Part shown: positions 36,123 to 43,865 of the stretch, piece by piece
Layout of the letters: each line of letters opens with the position of its first letter
How positions within the stretch are numbered: position 1 is the first letter of the stretch
Source: Bacteroidaceae bacterium
GTDB lineage: Bacteria > Bacteroidota > Bacteroidia > Bacteroidales > Bacteroidaceae
DNA length: 47,222 nucleotides
Direction of reading: 5' to 3'
NCBI GenBank assembly: GCA_017556585.1
Contig: JAFYMP010000081.1
Location: 1-47,222 of the forward strand
Position numbers and translations under genes: made by a program
Notes under the pieces: model-generated
What the model was told of the DNA's origin: nothing
Seen by the model: the letters and a program-made list of their open reading frames with translations, nothing else
The model's database searches: none

Positions 36123-36239
36123 AAATATAAATTTACAGAATCACTTGCTAACCGCCAATAACCAAACCTAATTGATTATTACCTGTGACAAGTGACCGCG
36201 AAGCGCGCTCAAAACAATAATAACTTAAAATAACTGATC
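36123..36239 (+). other. leader between the invertible segment and the operon
   Basis: A 117-base untranslated stretch. It holds an inverted pair TCACTTG (36141-36147)/CAAGTGA (36189-36195), a direct repeat GTGAC (36185-36189 and 36192-36196) and a small GC-rich hairpin CGCG-AAG-CGCG (36197-36207) that stands out in AT-rich DNA. No promoter boxes of its own were found. It could regulate translation or elongation, but no riboswitch class is recognised. Confidence 0.5.
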
Positions 36240-36680
36240 ATGCAGGTTTATGTAACTTACAAAGAAATATTGGATTTTGTAAAAAAGAAATATAACAAAG
36301 ATTTATCAATAAAAAGAGTTGATGATAAACAGTTGTGCATTACATATCAAAAAGAGTTATTTATTGGATCTATTAAAGCTGATGCACTATTAGCTGTTAA
36401 TAAAGTATCAAGCCAATCTATTGAAATGTCTTATAGCTTTACCAATGCTATATTAGGTAATGTATTCGATTTAGCTATAAAATTCATTCAGGATAAGCTA
36501 CCCGAAAATCAAATAGAAATTGATAAAGACAATAAAACTATTAAGGTGCATCTAAATCAAATAGAAAAACTAGAAAAGGCATTAACATTTATCGAACCAA
36601 CTGATTTGTCTTTTGAAGAAGCTAATATTAATGTAGAAATAAGTTTGTTAACTAATAATGCTGAATCGATTTACTTTTAA
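36240..36680 (+). CDS. hypothetical protein, first gene of the phase-variable run
   Basis: 146 residues, not recognised. The N-terminus (MQVYVTYKEILDFVKKKYNKDLSIKRVDDKQLCITYQKELF) is mixed alpha/beta. A middle stretch (MSYSFTNAILGNVFDLAIKFIQDKLPE) could be an amphipathic helix, and VHLNQIEKLEKALTFIEPTDLSFEEANINVEISLL suggests a beta-rich end. The alternation recalls lipid-binding sandwich folds, but no motif supports this. No signal peptide or membrane helix. It is 14 bp before the next gene, so it starts a tightly packed transcription unit. Low GC compared with the core genes. Confidence 0.75.
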   Translation: MQVYVTYKEILDFVKKKYNKDLSIKRVDDKQLCITYQKELFIGSIKADALLAVNKVSSQSIEMSYSFTNAILGNVFDLAIKFIQDKLPENQIEIDKDNKTIKVHLNQIEKLEKALTFIEPTDLSFEEANINVEISLLTNNAESIYF

Positions 36681-36694
36681 TAATCTAAATTAAT

Positions 36695-36970
36695 ATGAAA
36701 AAGAATAAGATAATCTCTATGCAAATGTTTGTGTTGTTAATATGTTGTTTAGGATTATTCAGCTGTCGTAATGCAGGACAGTATGTTGATGATTTAAAAA
36801 GATATACAGATGATGTATTAGATGGTAAAGTAAAAATTAAAGCACCAAAACATTTGTCTATTCCTAAAGATTGTCCATATTGTGAAGATGGGTATTATTG
36901 GTATGAAGGCTACAAATTGGAGTGTAGTTTTTGTGACGGCAAAGGTCATGCAATGAAGAGACTACATTAG
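36695..36970 (+). CDS. small lipoprotein with a DnaJ-like CxxC pair
   Basis: 91 residues. Lipoprotein signal ending in LLICCLGLFSC (Cys24). The C-terminal part has CPYCEDG and CSFCDGKG (Cys60, Cys63, Cys77, Cys80), i.e. half of a DnaJ-type zinc finger (CxxCxG...CxxCxGxG). A zinc-finger lipoprotein outside the cytoplasm is unusual; the same Cys pattern is doubled in the proteins at 44712 and 45223, which suggests a shared partner or a shared ancestry of the finger. Stop codon TAG. Confidence 0.8.
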   Translation: MKKNKIISMQMFVLLICCLGLFSCRNAGQYVDDLKRYTDDVLDGKVKIKAPKHLSIPKDCPYCEDGYYWYEGYKLECSFCDGKGHAMKRLH

Positions 36971-36998
36971 TTGATATTCATAAGTAAATTAATTTTAT

Positions 36999-37232
36999 AT
37001 GATCAAAAGAAAAATTGATTTAGATTCATTTTGTTATAAGATTAAACAAAAGGTGATGCGTCTGTGTTGTTTAGGGATGGCATCTGATGGTAGTTTATCA
37101 GTAGATGAGAAACAAACTATAGTAGAAATTCTATTAAGAGATGTTGCACGTATTAAAGAAGATGTTATTAGAGAATCTTTAGATATACTAATAACTCCAC
37201 AAAATCCTGAAACACCTGATTTTTTCCCTTGA
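36999..37232 (+). CDS. small TerB-like helical protein
   Basis: 77 residues. LCCLGMASDGSLSVDEKQTIVEILLRDVARIKEDVIRESL has the TerB-like pattern (hydrophobic helix, (A/S)DGxLSxxE, hydrophobic helix). TerB-like domains occur in tellurite/stress and phage-defence clusters, at or near membranes. It ends at a TGA that overlaps the TTG start of the next gene (TTGA, 37229-37232), right after a T6 run. The next protein has another TerB-like stretch, so the two may act as one unit, or be one gene split by a frameshift. Confidence 0.6.
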   Translation: MIKRKIDLDSFCYKIKQKVMRLCCLGMASDGSLSVDEKQTIVEILLRDVARIKEDVIRESLDILITPQNPETPDFFP

Positions 37233-38980
37233 TTGAATTTCAAGAAGATGATTTTAAGGAAAATAAGAATTCTATTCGTCTACGCTATATCTACAGAGAA
37301 AAAGAGTATATAAAGACTTTACCTTTAAATGAAAATAGTAAGGTTTACAAACTATATAAGTTTAGATGTCGGTATCGTGGAGAATCTTATTTAAAAGAAA
37401 TGTACTGTCTAGCCTTTATGTATGTTGAGTTTTTATATCGGCTTATAAAAAGTAATCCAACATATTGTCAAAATGTGTTTTTGAATATAGACAATATAAA
37501 AAGACATGAAAGGCTAAAAGAGGTACAAGATATGTTTTTGGTAATAAGAGCTGATTCTCAAATTTCATCAGTTGAATATTCAGCAATTATAGCCATCTTA
37601 AAAATTTTCAAGGTAGCCAACTCTGAGTTTGTTTGGAATAAATTATTGGCAGAAAATAAAGAAAACTTATTGAAGAGTAATAATTTTTGGTTTCGAATAA
37701 ACACTTTTTTTCAATATACAGTTAGAAAAGAAATTAATGTATATGATGTGGAGGAAATTCAGCAAATACTTGCAAAAAAAGATTTTAAGGGCATATTAGC
37801 TAATGAAATTTCCAACGCAGTTAAACATGCAAAAAAAATAAAAGAAAGAACAATAAATAAGAATAGGCAAAAGTTATTTGAGTACTCATTATACATTTTC
37901 GTTATAAGTGCCATATTAACATTCTTTAATTGTGCGTTTAGGATTGAAAATAAAAAGATAGCTACTGAATACAATCTTAAAGACACTTCTATAGATAGAG
38001 CATATATCGCATATGCAAGACGTAATATGGCAAAAGATGAGAAATTTGTCACTAAAAGTATAATGGAATATTATTCTATATCTAATGGTCCTATAACCGA
38101 TAGTATCAGTGAATTAGTCAATAAGGTAATGGCTGATAATAGCCCAATATTTATACTCGATTGTATCAGTGAATTAGTTAATAAAGTATTTCAAAATAAC
38201 TCAATATCCAATGGTTCAGATACAATCATCAGCGATAGTTCTGCTAATATTGAGAATGATTTATTTTTTAACGACCATACAACAGAAGAAGTCAAAAATT
38301 ATGCTATAAACCTCATAGATTCTATTACTAATAATTGTTTACATGAATCCATATATATGGAATACGCGTTATCACATTTATCATTAAACGGTGACGAAGT
38401 ATTGTCAAAAATAACGATAAAAAATGCTTCAGTTGTCATATTTATAAGCGGGTTCCTACTTATTCTCCTTAAAATCATTGATAAAAATGTGAATAGAAAA
38501 AGTAATATTTTGAAATTAATTATATATCTATTATTCGCAACTTTCATTACTCGATTGATATATAATTATGTTGGTGAACCTAGGTTAGTGTCTTGGTATA
38601 ATACGTTTCTTGTTGCTGTGATGATGATTTCTATTGAAATTATGGTCCTGACTAGAGAACTTTCATCAAAAAGAATTAATTTCATCTCAGATGAAACAAA
38701 AAAAATATCTCATCAATCATCAAAAGGCTTGTTGATAGTATTCGTTCTTGCAGCAATAATAGCAGATATGTGTATTGGGTATATAGAATTACCATACCTG
38801 AATTCAGAGAATACAGATTTTTATCAGTATATGCTAAATGATAAATTAGCTTCAGCATTATTGTTGGGTTGTATATCTTTCTTTACAGGTAAATTTATTG
38901 AACAACATTCAATCCAACAAGAAATTGATATAGAAACTATGAAAGTTGCTATTGAAGATTTAGATAAAATCTATAAATAA
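37229..38980 (+). CDS. multi-pass membrane protein with N-terminal TerB-like region
   Basis: 583 residues, starting at a TTG that overlaps the previous stop; no ATG is available until about residue 58. Residues 85-130 (DMFLVIRADSQISSVEYSAIIAILKIF) again look TerB-like. Then a first membrane helix (about 217-237), a loop of about 190 residues rich in Ser/Asn/Asp, and five further helices (about 408-425, 432-450, 460-477, 492-512, 530-548). The loop holds a diverged 20-residue duplication with ISELVNKV in each copy (38103 and 38163). I do not recognise the family. With the DUF697-like protein that follows by 7 bp it may form the membrane platform of the system. Confidence 0.75.
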   Translation: MIEFQEDDFKENKNSIRLRYIYREKEYIKTLPLNENSKVYKLYKFRCRYRGESYLKEMYCLAFMYVEFLYRLIKSNPTYCQNVFLNIDNIKRHERLKEVQDMFLVIRADSQISSVEYSAIIAILKIFKVANSEFVWNKLLAENKENLLKSNNFWFRINTFFQYTVRKEINVYDVEEIQQILAKKDFKGILANEISNAVKHAKKIKERTINKNRQKLFEYSLYIFVISAILTFFNCAFRIENKKIATEYNLKDTSIDRAYIAYARRNMAKDEKFVTKSIMEYYSISNGPITDSISELVNKVMADNSPIFILDCISELVNKVFQNNSISNGSDTIISDSSANIENDLFFNDHTTEEVKNYAINLIDSITNNCLHESIYMEYALSHLSLNGDEVLSKITIKNASVVIFISGFLLILLKIIDKNVNRKSNILKLIIYLLFATFITRLIYNYVGEPRLVSWYNTFLVAVMMISIEIMVLTRELSSKRINFISDETKKISHQSSKGLLIVFVLAAIIADMCIGYIELPYLNSENTDFYQYMLNDKLASALLLGCISFFTGKFIEQHSIQQEIDIETMKVAIEDLDKIYK

Positions 38981-38987
38981 TTATATT

Positions 38988-39599
38988 ATGAGTGCATATT
39001 TACATTATGCCTTACATGCTTTGAAAGAAGCAACAAAAGGCATTATACTTGATTTACATCTTGAAAAAGTTGAAAGGACCATTCAAACCTGTGCCATTAC
39101 TGCAGCTGCAACAGGTATTGGCGCAGGAATGTTTCCAGGTACAGGGGGGATTGTTTTGACTGCAGCATCAGTAACAGCAATATGGACTATGTATGTGAGA
39201 ATTAACAAGATTTTAGAGATATCTATTGCTGATAATATTTTAAAATCTTTAGCTTCTGCAATGTTGACTAATATAATAGCTGCTGGTGGGGCATATATTC
39301 TAGCGGTGGTTGCAACTGTTGTAATAGCTTTTATTCCAGGACTTCACTTTTTAGCGGCTCCGGCAGAAGCTATCATTGCTTATATAGCAGTATTCGCATC
39401 TGGAATATTATACATAAAGTTCCTCACAAATATATTTAAAGCTAAGGGAGCTTTTGATTTTGGTTCCGGTAGTGATGTTCAACAGAATGTAAAAGATATC
39501 ATAAACAATACAGATATGAGTTCTATGATTAAAGATGTCAAGGAATCTTATCAGCAGAACAAAGAAGAGATAGCAAAAGAGAAAAATAGGAACAAATAA
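38988..39599 (+). CDS. DUF697-like membrane protein
   Basis: 203 residues. A helical start (LHYALHALKEATKGIILDLHLEKVERTIQTC) is followed by AATGIGAGMFPGTGGIVLTAASVTAIWTMYVRINKILEISIADNILKSLASAMLTNIIAAGG, the Gly/Ala-rich pattern of DUF697-type domains that accompany GTPases, then two membrane helices (about 94-120 and 124-145) and a charged coiled tail. Two GTPase genes lie 2.7-3.3 kb downstream in the same run, which fits such a partnership. Family assignment is by pattern only. Confidence 0.65.
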   Translation: MSAYLHYALHALKEATKGIILDLHLEKVERTIQTCAITAAATGIGAGMFPGTGGIVLTAASVTAIWTMYVRINKILEISIADNILKSLASAMLTNIIAAGGAYILAVVATVVIAFIPGLHFLAAPAEAIIAYIAVFASGILYIKFLTNIFKAKGAFDFGSGSDVQQNVKDIINNTDMSSMIKDVKESYQQNKEEIAKEKNRNK

Positions 39600-39611
39600 A
39601 ATAGGAAAATT

Positions 39612-39851
39612 ATGTCAAAAAAATGTCCTTATTGTGGTTCTTATAACACAGAAATATCAATAGGTAATTACGCAAAACGTGGGCTCTTAAATACAGGACG
39701 CATAGCTATTGCTGCCGGAGCAGCAATGGTTGTTGGGGTTTTTAATCATACAGCAGGACATGCTGCAGCACATTCAATACTTCATAACACAGACCCTGGA
39801 GAATTGAAGGGGTATCATTGTTGTGTTTGTGGGAAAGATTTTTCGGCATAA
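39612..39851 (+). CDS. zinc-ribbon protein with hydrophobic centre (paralogue A)
   Basis: 79 residues. CPYCGS (Cys5, Cys8) at the N-terminus and HCCVCGKDF (Cys70, Cys73) at the C-terminus form one split zinc ribbon around a Gly/Ala-rich hydrophobic hairpin (about 28-45) and a His-rich stretch (FNHTAGHAAAHSILHNT). It is a close paralogue of the protein at 40545; the two flank the C39-like peptidase gene. Function unknown; the hydrophobic centre suggests membrane insertion. Confidence 0.75.
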   Translation: MSKKCPYCGSYNTEISIGNYAKRGLLNTGRIAIAAGAAMVVGVFNHTAGHAAAHSILHNTDPGELKGYHCCVCGKDFSA

Positions 39852-39992
39852 TGCCACATAGTATAATGTATCTTCATAATCCGACAACCAATGCATTTCG
39901 CATATCTTTATTGATGTAATGAAGTATTTTTAATACTATAATTCACGATCATGAAACTTGGTTAACAAATAACACAAATCAAATAATTATAT

Positions 39993-40520
39993 ATGGATAA
40001 AGCAACCAATGATAAAATAGATACAACAAACTTAAAAGTCAGTGTAAATCAATCCTGTGTATTAGAATGCGAAAAGTATATACTCAGAAAACATGGTATT
40101 AAATACAATGATGACATATTAACAGAAGAAACCATTACAAAGAAGTGGTATATTAGAAATGGAAGACATTTTTCTGTAATTGGTAAACACCTAAAGAAAT
40201 TTGGTTTTACAATTAAGCGTAAGAGAAAGGCTTCTATAGAATATCTAATTCATTCATTAAATAATGGTAATGATGTTATTGTCGCAGTAGATGGTGGAGA
40301 ATTATTTGATGGCGATAGTATTGAAGAAGTTCTAGAAGATATATACATTGGAGAAATAGCGGATCATACTGTAGTCGTTGAGTCTTATGATGCCAATAAT
40401 GATAATATCTGCATTTTCGACCCCAACAATCAAGAAACATCACAATCGGTGTCATTAAGTTGTTTTATTAATGCATGGTTGGATTCTAAATGCTATTTAG
40501 TTGAAATTATTCATCCGTAA
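39993..40520 (+). CDS. C39-like cysteine peptidase
   Basis: 175 residues. The papain-like order is seen: oxyanion Gln20 and nucleophile Cys22 (NQSCVLEC), His125 (ADHTVVVESYD) and Asp143 (CIFDPNNQ), matching the C39-like family (Peptidase_C39_2). RHFSVIGKHLKKFGF before the middle is also typical. No signal peptide, so the enzyme is probably cytoplasmic, unlike bacteriocin exporters that carry C39 as a fused domain. A 141-bp gap precedes it. Plausible substrates are the Gly/Ala-rich small proteins on either side, but this is only inference from position. Confidence 0.75.
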   Translation: MDKATNDKIDTTNLKVSVNQSCVLECEKYILRKHGIKYNDDILTEETITKKWYIRNGRHFSVIGKHLKKFGFTIKRKRKASIEYLIHSLNNGNDVIVAVDGGELFDGDSIEEVLEDIYIGEIADHTVVVESYDANNDNICIFDPNNQETSQSVSLSCFINAWLDSKCYLVEIIHP

Positions 40521-40544
40521 AATATATGTAATAATAAGAATATT

Positions 40545-40793
40545 ATGTCAAAAAAATGTCCTCATTGTGGTTCTTATAATACAGAACTTAAAGTTAGTGG
40601 TAATATTGGGTATGGATTAGTACAAGGAGCACGATTATTTACAGCAGGTGTAGCATCTATGGCAGTAGGCTTATTTAATCATACGGCAGGTCATGCAGCA
40701 GGTCATTCAATGCTTCATAATACTGAAAGTTGGGGTAAAAGTATAAATAGGCACCATTGTTGTAATCCTAAATGTGGTAAAGATTTTATTTGA
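40545..40793 (+). CDS. zinc-ribbon protein with hydrophobic centre (paralogue B)
   Basis: 82 residues. Same layout as paralogue A at 39612: CPHCGSYNTE (Cys5, Cys8), a Gly/Ala-rich hydrophobic centre, GLFNHTAGHAAGHSMLHNT, then CCNPKCGKDF (Cys72 or Cys73, Cys77). The first ten residues and the HTAGHAAxHSxLHNT block are nearly identical to A, while the centre and linker differ. This indicates tandem duplication around the peptidase gene, with the ends kept by selection. Confidence 0.75.
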   Translation: MSKKCPHCGSYNTELKVSGNIGYGLVQGARLFTAGVASMAVGLFNHTAGHAAGHSMLHNTESWGKSINRHHCCNPKCGKDFI

Positions 40794-40969
40794 TTTTCAT
40801 AAAGTTTAAGTGGTAAACTGATAAAAAAAGTATAGTTCGTTTATTTTGTAAGATTACCAATGTATCACTATTAATTCCTATACTCTGATAGAAAATTTAT
40901 CCAAATTTTTTCCATCTAATTAGAGTGTTACAAATAGCAGAGTCTAACTATTTAAATAATTATAACAAT

Positions 40970-41695
40970 ATGGAAACGAATGTATTATTGATTATTGGTG
41001 GTGTTGGTGTTGCAGCCTTAGCCGTGTGGGGTATTTTCAAATTAAAAAATAAAGCTGAAGGTGACCCAAAGAAGATTTTCCTAGAGAATTATGAAATGTT
41101 CAAACCTCTTGCAGAAAACATTTTGTACGAATTTAGTATTTCAAAATGGACTGAAGCAATCGTTGATCTCAATAACAAGGTGTTAATTAAATGGTGGAAG
41201 GAACTTGTTAAAAAACATGGGAACAGCGAACTTCTAGTAAGAAATGATTTGGTCGCAGTGTTGCAAGAATGGGGTGTTTCTATAGTTAACAAGAATCAGG
41301 CAAAAAAAGCATTCTTGTCGAATATTCAAATCTTTGTTCCTATATTGAGTTCTTTGAATGATGATACTTTCAATGCCAAGGTGTGGACAGAGTATATAGT
41401 TACTGTGAACGACTTTCATCTGATAGAACTGTGGAAAAAATATGTATCAGCCGAAGATACGAAAAACAAATGGAAACGTCTGTTGGCATCATGGCAAGTA
41501 AAGAGCGATGTGTGTAAGTCATTTACTTGCGTGAACGAAGATAATAAGGCATCATATACTCTAAAAGATGGTTCCGCTATTATTGAAGGTGTCAAATACA
41601 AAGTGGAAAAACCTTGTTGGGTATATACTTTTGAAAAAGAAGATGGCACAATTGTAAAAGATATACTAACTAAAGGAATAGTAACTCCTATGTAA
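40970..41695 (+). CDS. membrane-anchored hypothetical protein
   Basis: 241 residues from the ATG at 40970 (METNVLLIIGGVGVAALAVWGIFKLKNK); the frame is open 45 bases upstream, but this ATG gives a clean N-terminal anchor (about residues 4-22). The soluble part has two similar helical stretches (FLENYEMFKPLAENILYEFSISKWTEAIVDLNNKVLIKWWKELV and FLSNIQIFVPILSSLNDDTFNAKVWTEYIVTVNDFHLIELWKKYV), an internal repeat of about 75 residues. It ends in a small beta domain (ASYTLKDGSAIIEGVKYKVEKPCWVYTFEKEDGTIVKDIL). Family not recognised. It begins a new cluster after a 176-bp gap and is followed 11 bp later by the GTPase. Confidence 0.75.
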   Translation: METNVLLIIGGVGVAALAVWGIFKLKNKAEGDPKKIFLENYEMFKPLAENILYEFSISKWTEAIVDLNNKVLIKWWKELVKKHGNSELLVRNDLVAVLQEWGVSIVNKNQAKKAFLSNIQIFVPILSSLNDDTFNAKVWTEYIVTVNDFHLIELWKKYVSAEDTKNKWKRLLASWQVKSDVCKSFTCVNEDNKASYTLKDGSAIIEGVKYKVEKPCWVYTFEKEDGTIVKDILTKGIVTPM

Positions 41696-41706
41696 TATTG
41701 TGAATT

Positions 41707-42294
41707 ATGAAACAGCATAATATATGTTTTTTAGGCCAAACCGGATATGGCAAAAGTAGTCTTATCAACGCCTTATTTGGGACGAAGTTTATGACAGATC
41801 CATTGGTTTCATGTACCAAAGAGTTGTATTCCGTTTCGAAAATTGTAAAAATTGAGAATGAAATGACGATGGTTACGGTGTATGACACACCAGGTATAGG
41901 TGAGTTCTCAAGCAATTCTGTGTATCAGGAATACTATAATTACGCCGTTGAACGCGCCGATCACATCGTCCTTGTACTTACTTTGGACAGAACCGATTCC
42001 ACATCTCAAGATTTGTTGGAGAGTATTTTGCCGTACGTAAAGAATGAGAATGTGAGATTTACTATTGCATTAAATAAGATTGATTCCGGTGCTGTTGGTG
42101 AAAAAGAATATATCGCATGGGATACGGAGAACAACGGCCCTTCTGATGATTGTAAAAGACTGATAGATGAAAGATTTGGAACTATACGTAAAAACTATTC
42201 TGAAGAGATGAAATTTTTGCCTTTTGAAATTGTTCCTGTATGCGCCATGTATCATTATGGAATAGAGAATCTTAAAGAACGTATTTTAAAGTAG
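41707..42294 (+). CDS. small GTPase (Era/YeeP-like), first of two
   Basis: 195 residues, a GTPase domain alone. G1 GQTGYGKSS (10-18), G2 Thr37 in VSCTKEL, G3 DTPG (60-63), G4 NKID (123-126) and a G5-like VCAMY near 183. Cytoplasmic, without a membrane helix. The Tyr in the P-loop (G-Y-G-K) is uncommon. It shares only the GTPase core with the next gene, 9 bp downstream, so the pair are distant relatives rather than a recent duplication. Stop codon TAG. Confidence 0.9.
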   Translation: MKQHNICFLGQTGYGKSSLINALFGTKFMTDPLVSCTKELYSVSKIVKIENEMTMVTVYDTPGIGEFSSNSVYQEYYNYAVERADHIVLVLTLDRTDSTSQDLLESILPYVKNENVRFTIALNKIDSGAVGEKEYIAWDTENNGPSDDCKRLIDERFGTIRKNYSEEMKFLPFEIVPVCAMYHYGIENLKERILK

Positions 42295-42303
42295 CATAAT
42301 AAT

Positions 42304-43191
42304 ATGGAACAAGAAAATAAAACTGTTGTTTCTGAGGTTGCACCAGAAGAATTTGTGAAAAAGACTATTCACGAAGAGGTTGACCAAGATGAGTTGAGCA
42401 ACTATTCTTTTATTATCCAAAAACTATTTGCTCTGATACTAAAGAGTGTCAGCAAAGAAGAAAAAGAAGAAGTTTTTGGTAAGTTGGATGCCGAAATAAC
42501 TGGCAGACCATTCAAAGTAGCTATTATCGGACAATCCGGTGTTGGAAAATCTTCTACCTTGAATGCTGTTTTTGGCCTTAATCTACCCGTATCAGACATC
42601 AAAGAAGGAACCACGGAAATCATAGAAAAGGTTTTCCACATGAGAGATGGTTTCAATCTGTCAATCTATGATATGCCGGGCTTGCTTCAAAGTAGAAGTC
42701 GCGACAAGGTGTATGAAGAGATGTACAAAGAAGTATTACCACAATGCGATGTTATTGTGTATGTAATAAAAGCTAACTCACGCAATATTGGTGATGATTG
42801 CAAAATCTTGAAAGAAGTGGTGCTTCCTATATGTAATGCCAATAGTGTTAAAGATAATCTTATCATTGCTGTAAACAAGGTTGACATCATAGGCGAATCT
42901 ATTAATCCCGATGATCCTGAATTACAGTGGGACGATTTCAGGAATGAACCAAGTGAAAAGCTTTGGGGATGTATTCATAAGAAAAAGATGGATATTTATG
43001 AAAAACTGGTAGATGAGAATCTTGTTTTGATACAAAATAGTAATGCGCTAAGACCAGATCAAGTAGTGTTCTATTCTGCAAATTATGAGTACAATTTAGG
43101 CACTTTTCTCAAAGCTATTACCAAAGCAGGAAAAAGAGGTTGGATTTGGACCGGTGTGATGGGATTAGAACGTTATATGAACAATAAATAA
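42304..43191 (+). CDS. GTPase with helical N-terminal extension, second of two
   Basis: 295 residues. About 70 residues of acidic and helical N-terminus (LSNYSFIIQKLFALILKSVSKEEKEEVFGKLDAEI) precede the GTPase core: G1 GQSGVGKSS (76-84), G2 Thr in EGTTEI, G3 DMPG (about 122-126), G4 NKVD (191-194) and G5 YSAN. The overall form resembles YeeP/IRG-like GTPases that bind membranes or form oligomers. No membrane helix. Paired with the smaller GTPase 9 bp upstream; pairs of unequal GTPases can heterodimerise, but that is not shown here. Confidence 0.9.
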   Translation: MEQENKTVVSEVAPEEFVKKTIHEEVDQDELSNYSFIIQKLFALILKSVSKEEKEEVFGKLDAEITGRPFKVAIIGQSGVGKSSTLNAVFGLNLPVSDIKEGTTEIIEKVFHMRDGFNLSIYDMPGLLQSRSRDKVYEEMYKEVLPQCDVIVYVIKANSRNIGDDCKILKEVVLPICNANSVKDNLIIAVNKVDIIGESINPDDPELQWDDFRNEPSEKLWGCIHKKKMDIYEKLVDENLVLIQNSNALRPDQVVFYSANYEYNLGTFLKAITKAGKRGWIWTGVMGLERYMNNK

Positions 43192-43202
43192 AAGATTGCA
43201 AT

Positions 43203-43526
43203 ATGACACAAGAAGAATTAAAAGAATATAACAAACTTACTAAGAAAGGGCGCAAAACATACGATTTCTATCGTGATTTACATCCGGAATGGTCTCATAC
43301 GCAAATAATGACGATGGTTATGGTTAGTGAAATTAAACCTCCAGGAGGAACTATCATTGAACAGATTCGTGAGATGTTTCAAAAGGCAGCTGAATATATG
43401 TCTCGAGAATTCCCGCGAATCTTTGAAAAAGTTAAAAATGGTTTTACCACTATAATAAATCGTTTAACAAATACAGTAGTGACAACGTGGGATAAAATTA
43501 TTAAATGGATAGGTGAACTATTTTAA
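43203..43526 (+). CDS. small amphipathic protein, tandem paralogue 1
   Basis: 107 residues. The N-terminal motif YDFYRDLHPEWSHTQIMTMV is shared with the next two genes, followed by a helical part with REFPRIFEKVKNGFTTIINRLTNTVVTTWDKIIKWIGELF, whose C-terminal half looks strongly amphipathic with regularly spaced Trp and Ile. No family recognised. It has lost the SAENEV element present in paralogues 2 and 3. Spacing of 11 bp on both sides. Confidence 0.75.
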   Translation: MTQEELKEYNKLTKKGRKTYDFYRDLHPEWSHTQIMTMVMVSEIKPPGGTIIEQIREMFQKAAEYMSREFPRIFEKVKNGFTTIINRLTNTVVTTWDKIIKWIGELF

Positions 43527-43537
43527 AAAGTAAAAAT

Positions 43538-43852
43538 ATGACAAAAGAAGAATTATTCGCACAGATTAAGAAAGAACATCCTGATTGGACAGATGAACAG
43601 ATTTGGACACAGGTAAGTATTCTCATTAGTGCTGAGAATGAAGTATCCAATGATTCTAATGTAAATCCTACAGAGGAGTTTATAAAATTAGTGTTGGAAA
43701 AAGCCCAAGAATGGTTAATTGAAGTGTTGCCACATATATTTGAAAAAGTGGCCAAATTTTTCGCTCATCTCTTAGAGCGTTTACCGGATTGGTTTCATAA
43801 AGGAATCAGTTATGTGTATGATTGTATAACTAAATATTTTAAAGCTAATTAA
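43538..43852 (+). CDS. small amphipathic protein, tandem paralogue 2
   Basis: 104 residues. IKKEHPDWTDEQIWTQVSILISAENEV, then EFIKLVLEKAQEWLIEVLPHIFEKVAKFFAHLLERLPDWFHKGISYVYDCITKYFKAN. It shares HP(E/D)W(S/T)xxQI, SAENEV and the (E/R)xx(F/L)PxIFE(K/R)V core with its neighbours. The last 50 residues form a possible amphipathic helix with aromatic residues, as seen in membrane-active peptides; pore formation is a guess. Confidence 0.75.
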   Translation: MTKEELFAQIKKEHPDWTDEQIWTQVSILISAENEVSNDSNVNPTEEFIKLVLEKAQEWLIEVLPHIFEKVAKFFAHLLERLPDWFHKGISYVYDCITKYFKAN

Positions 43853-43865
43853 AACCAAAAGAATT

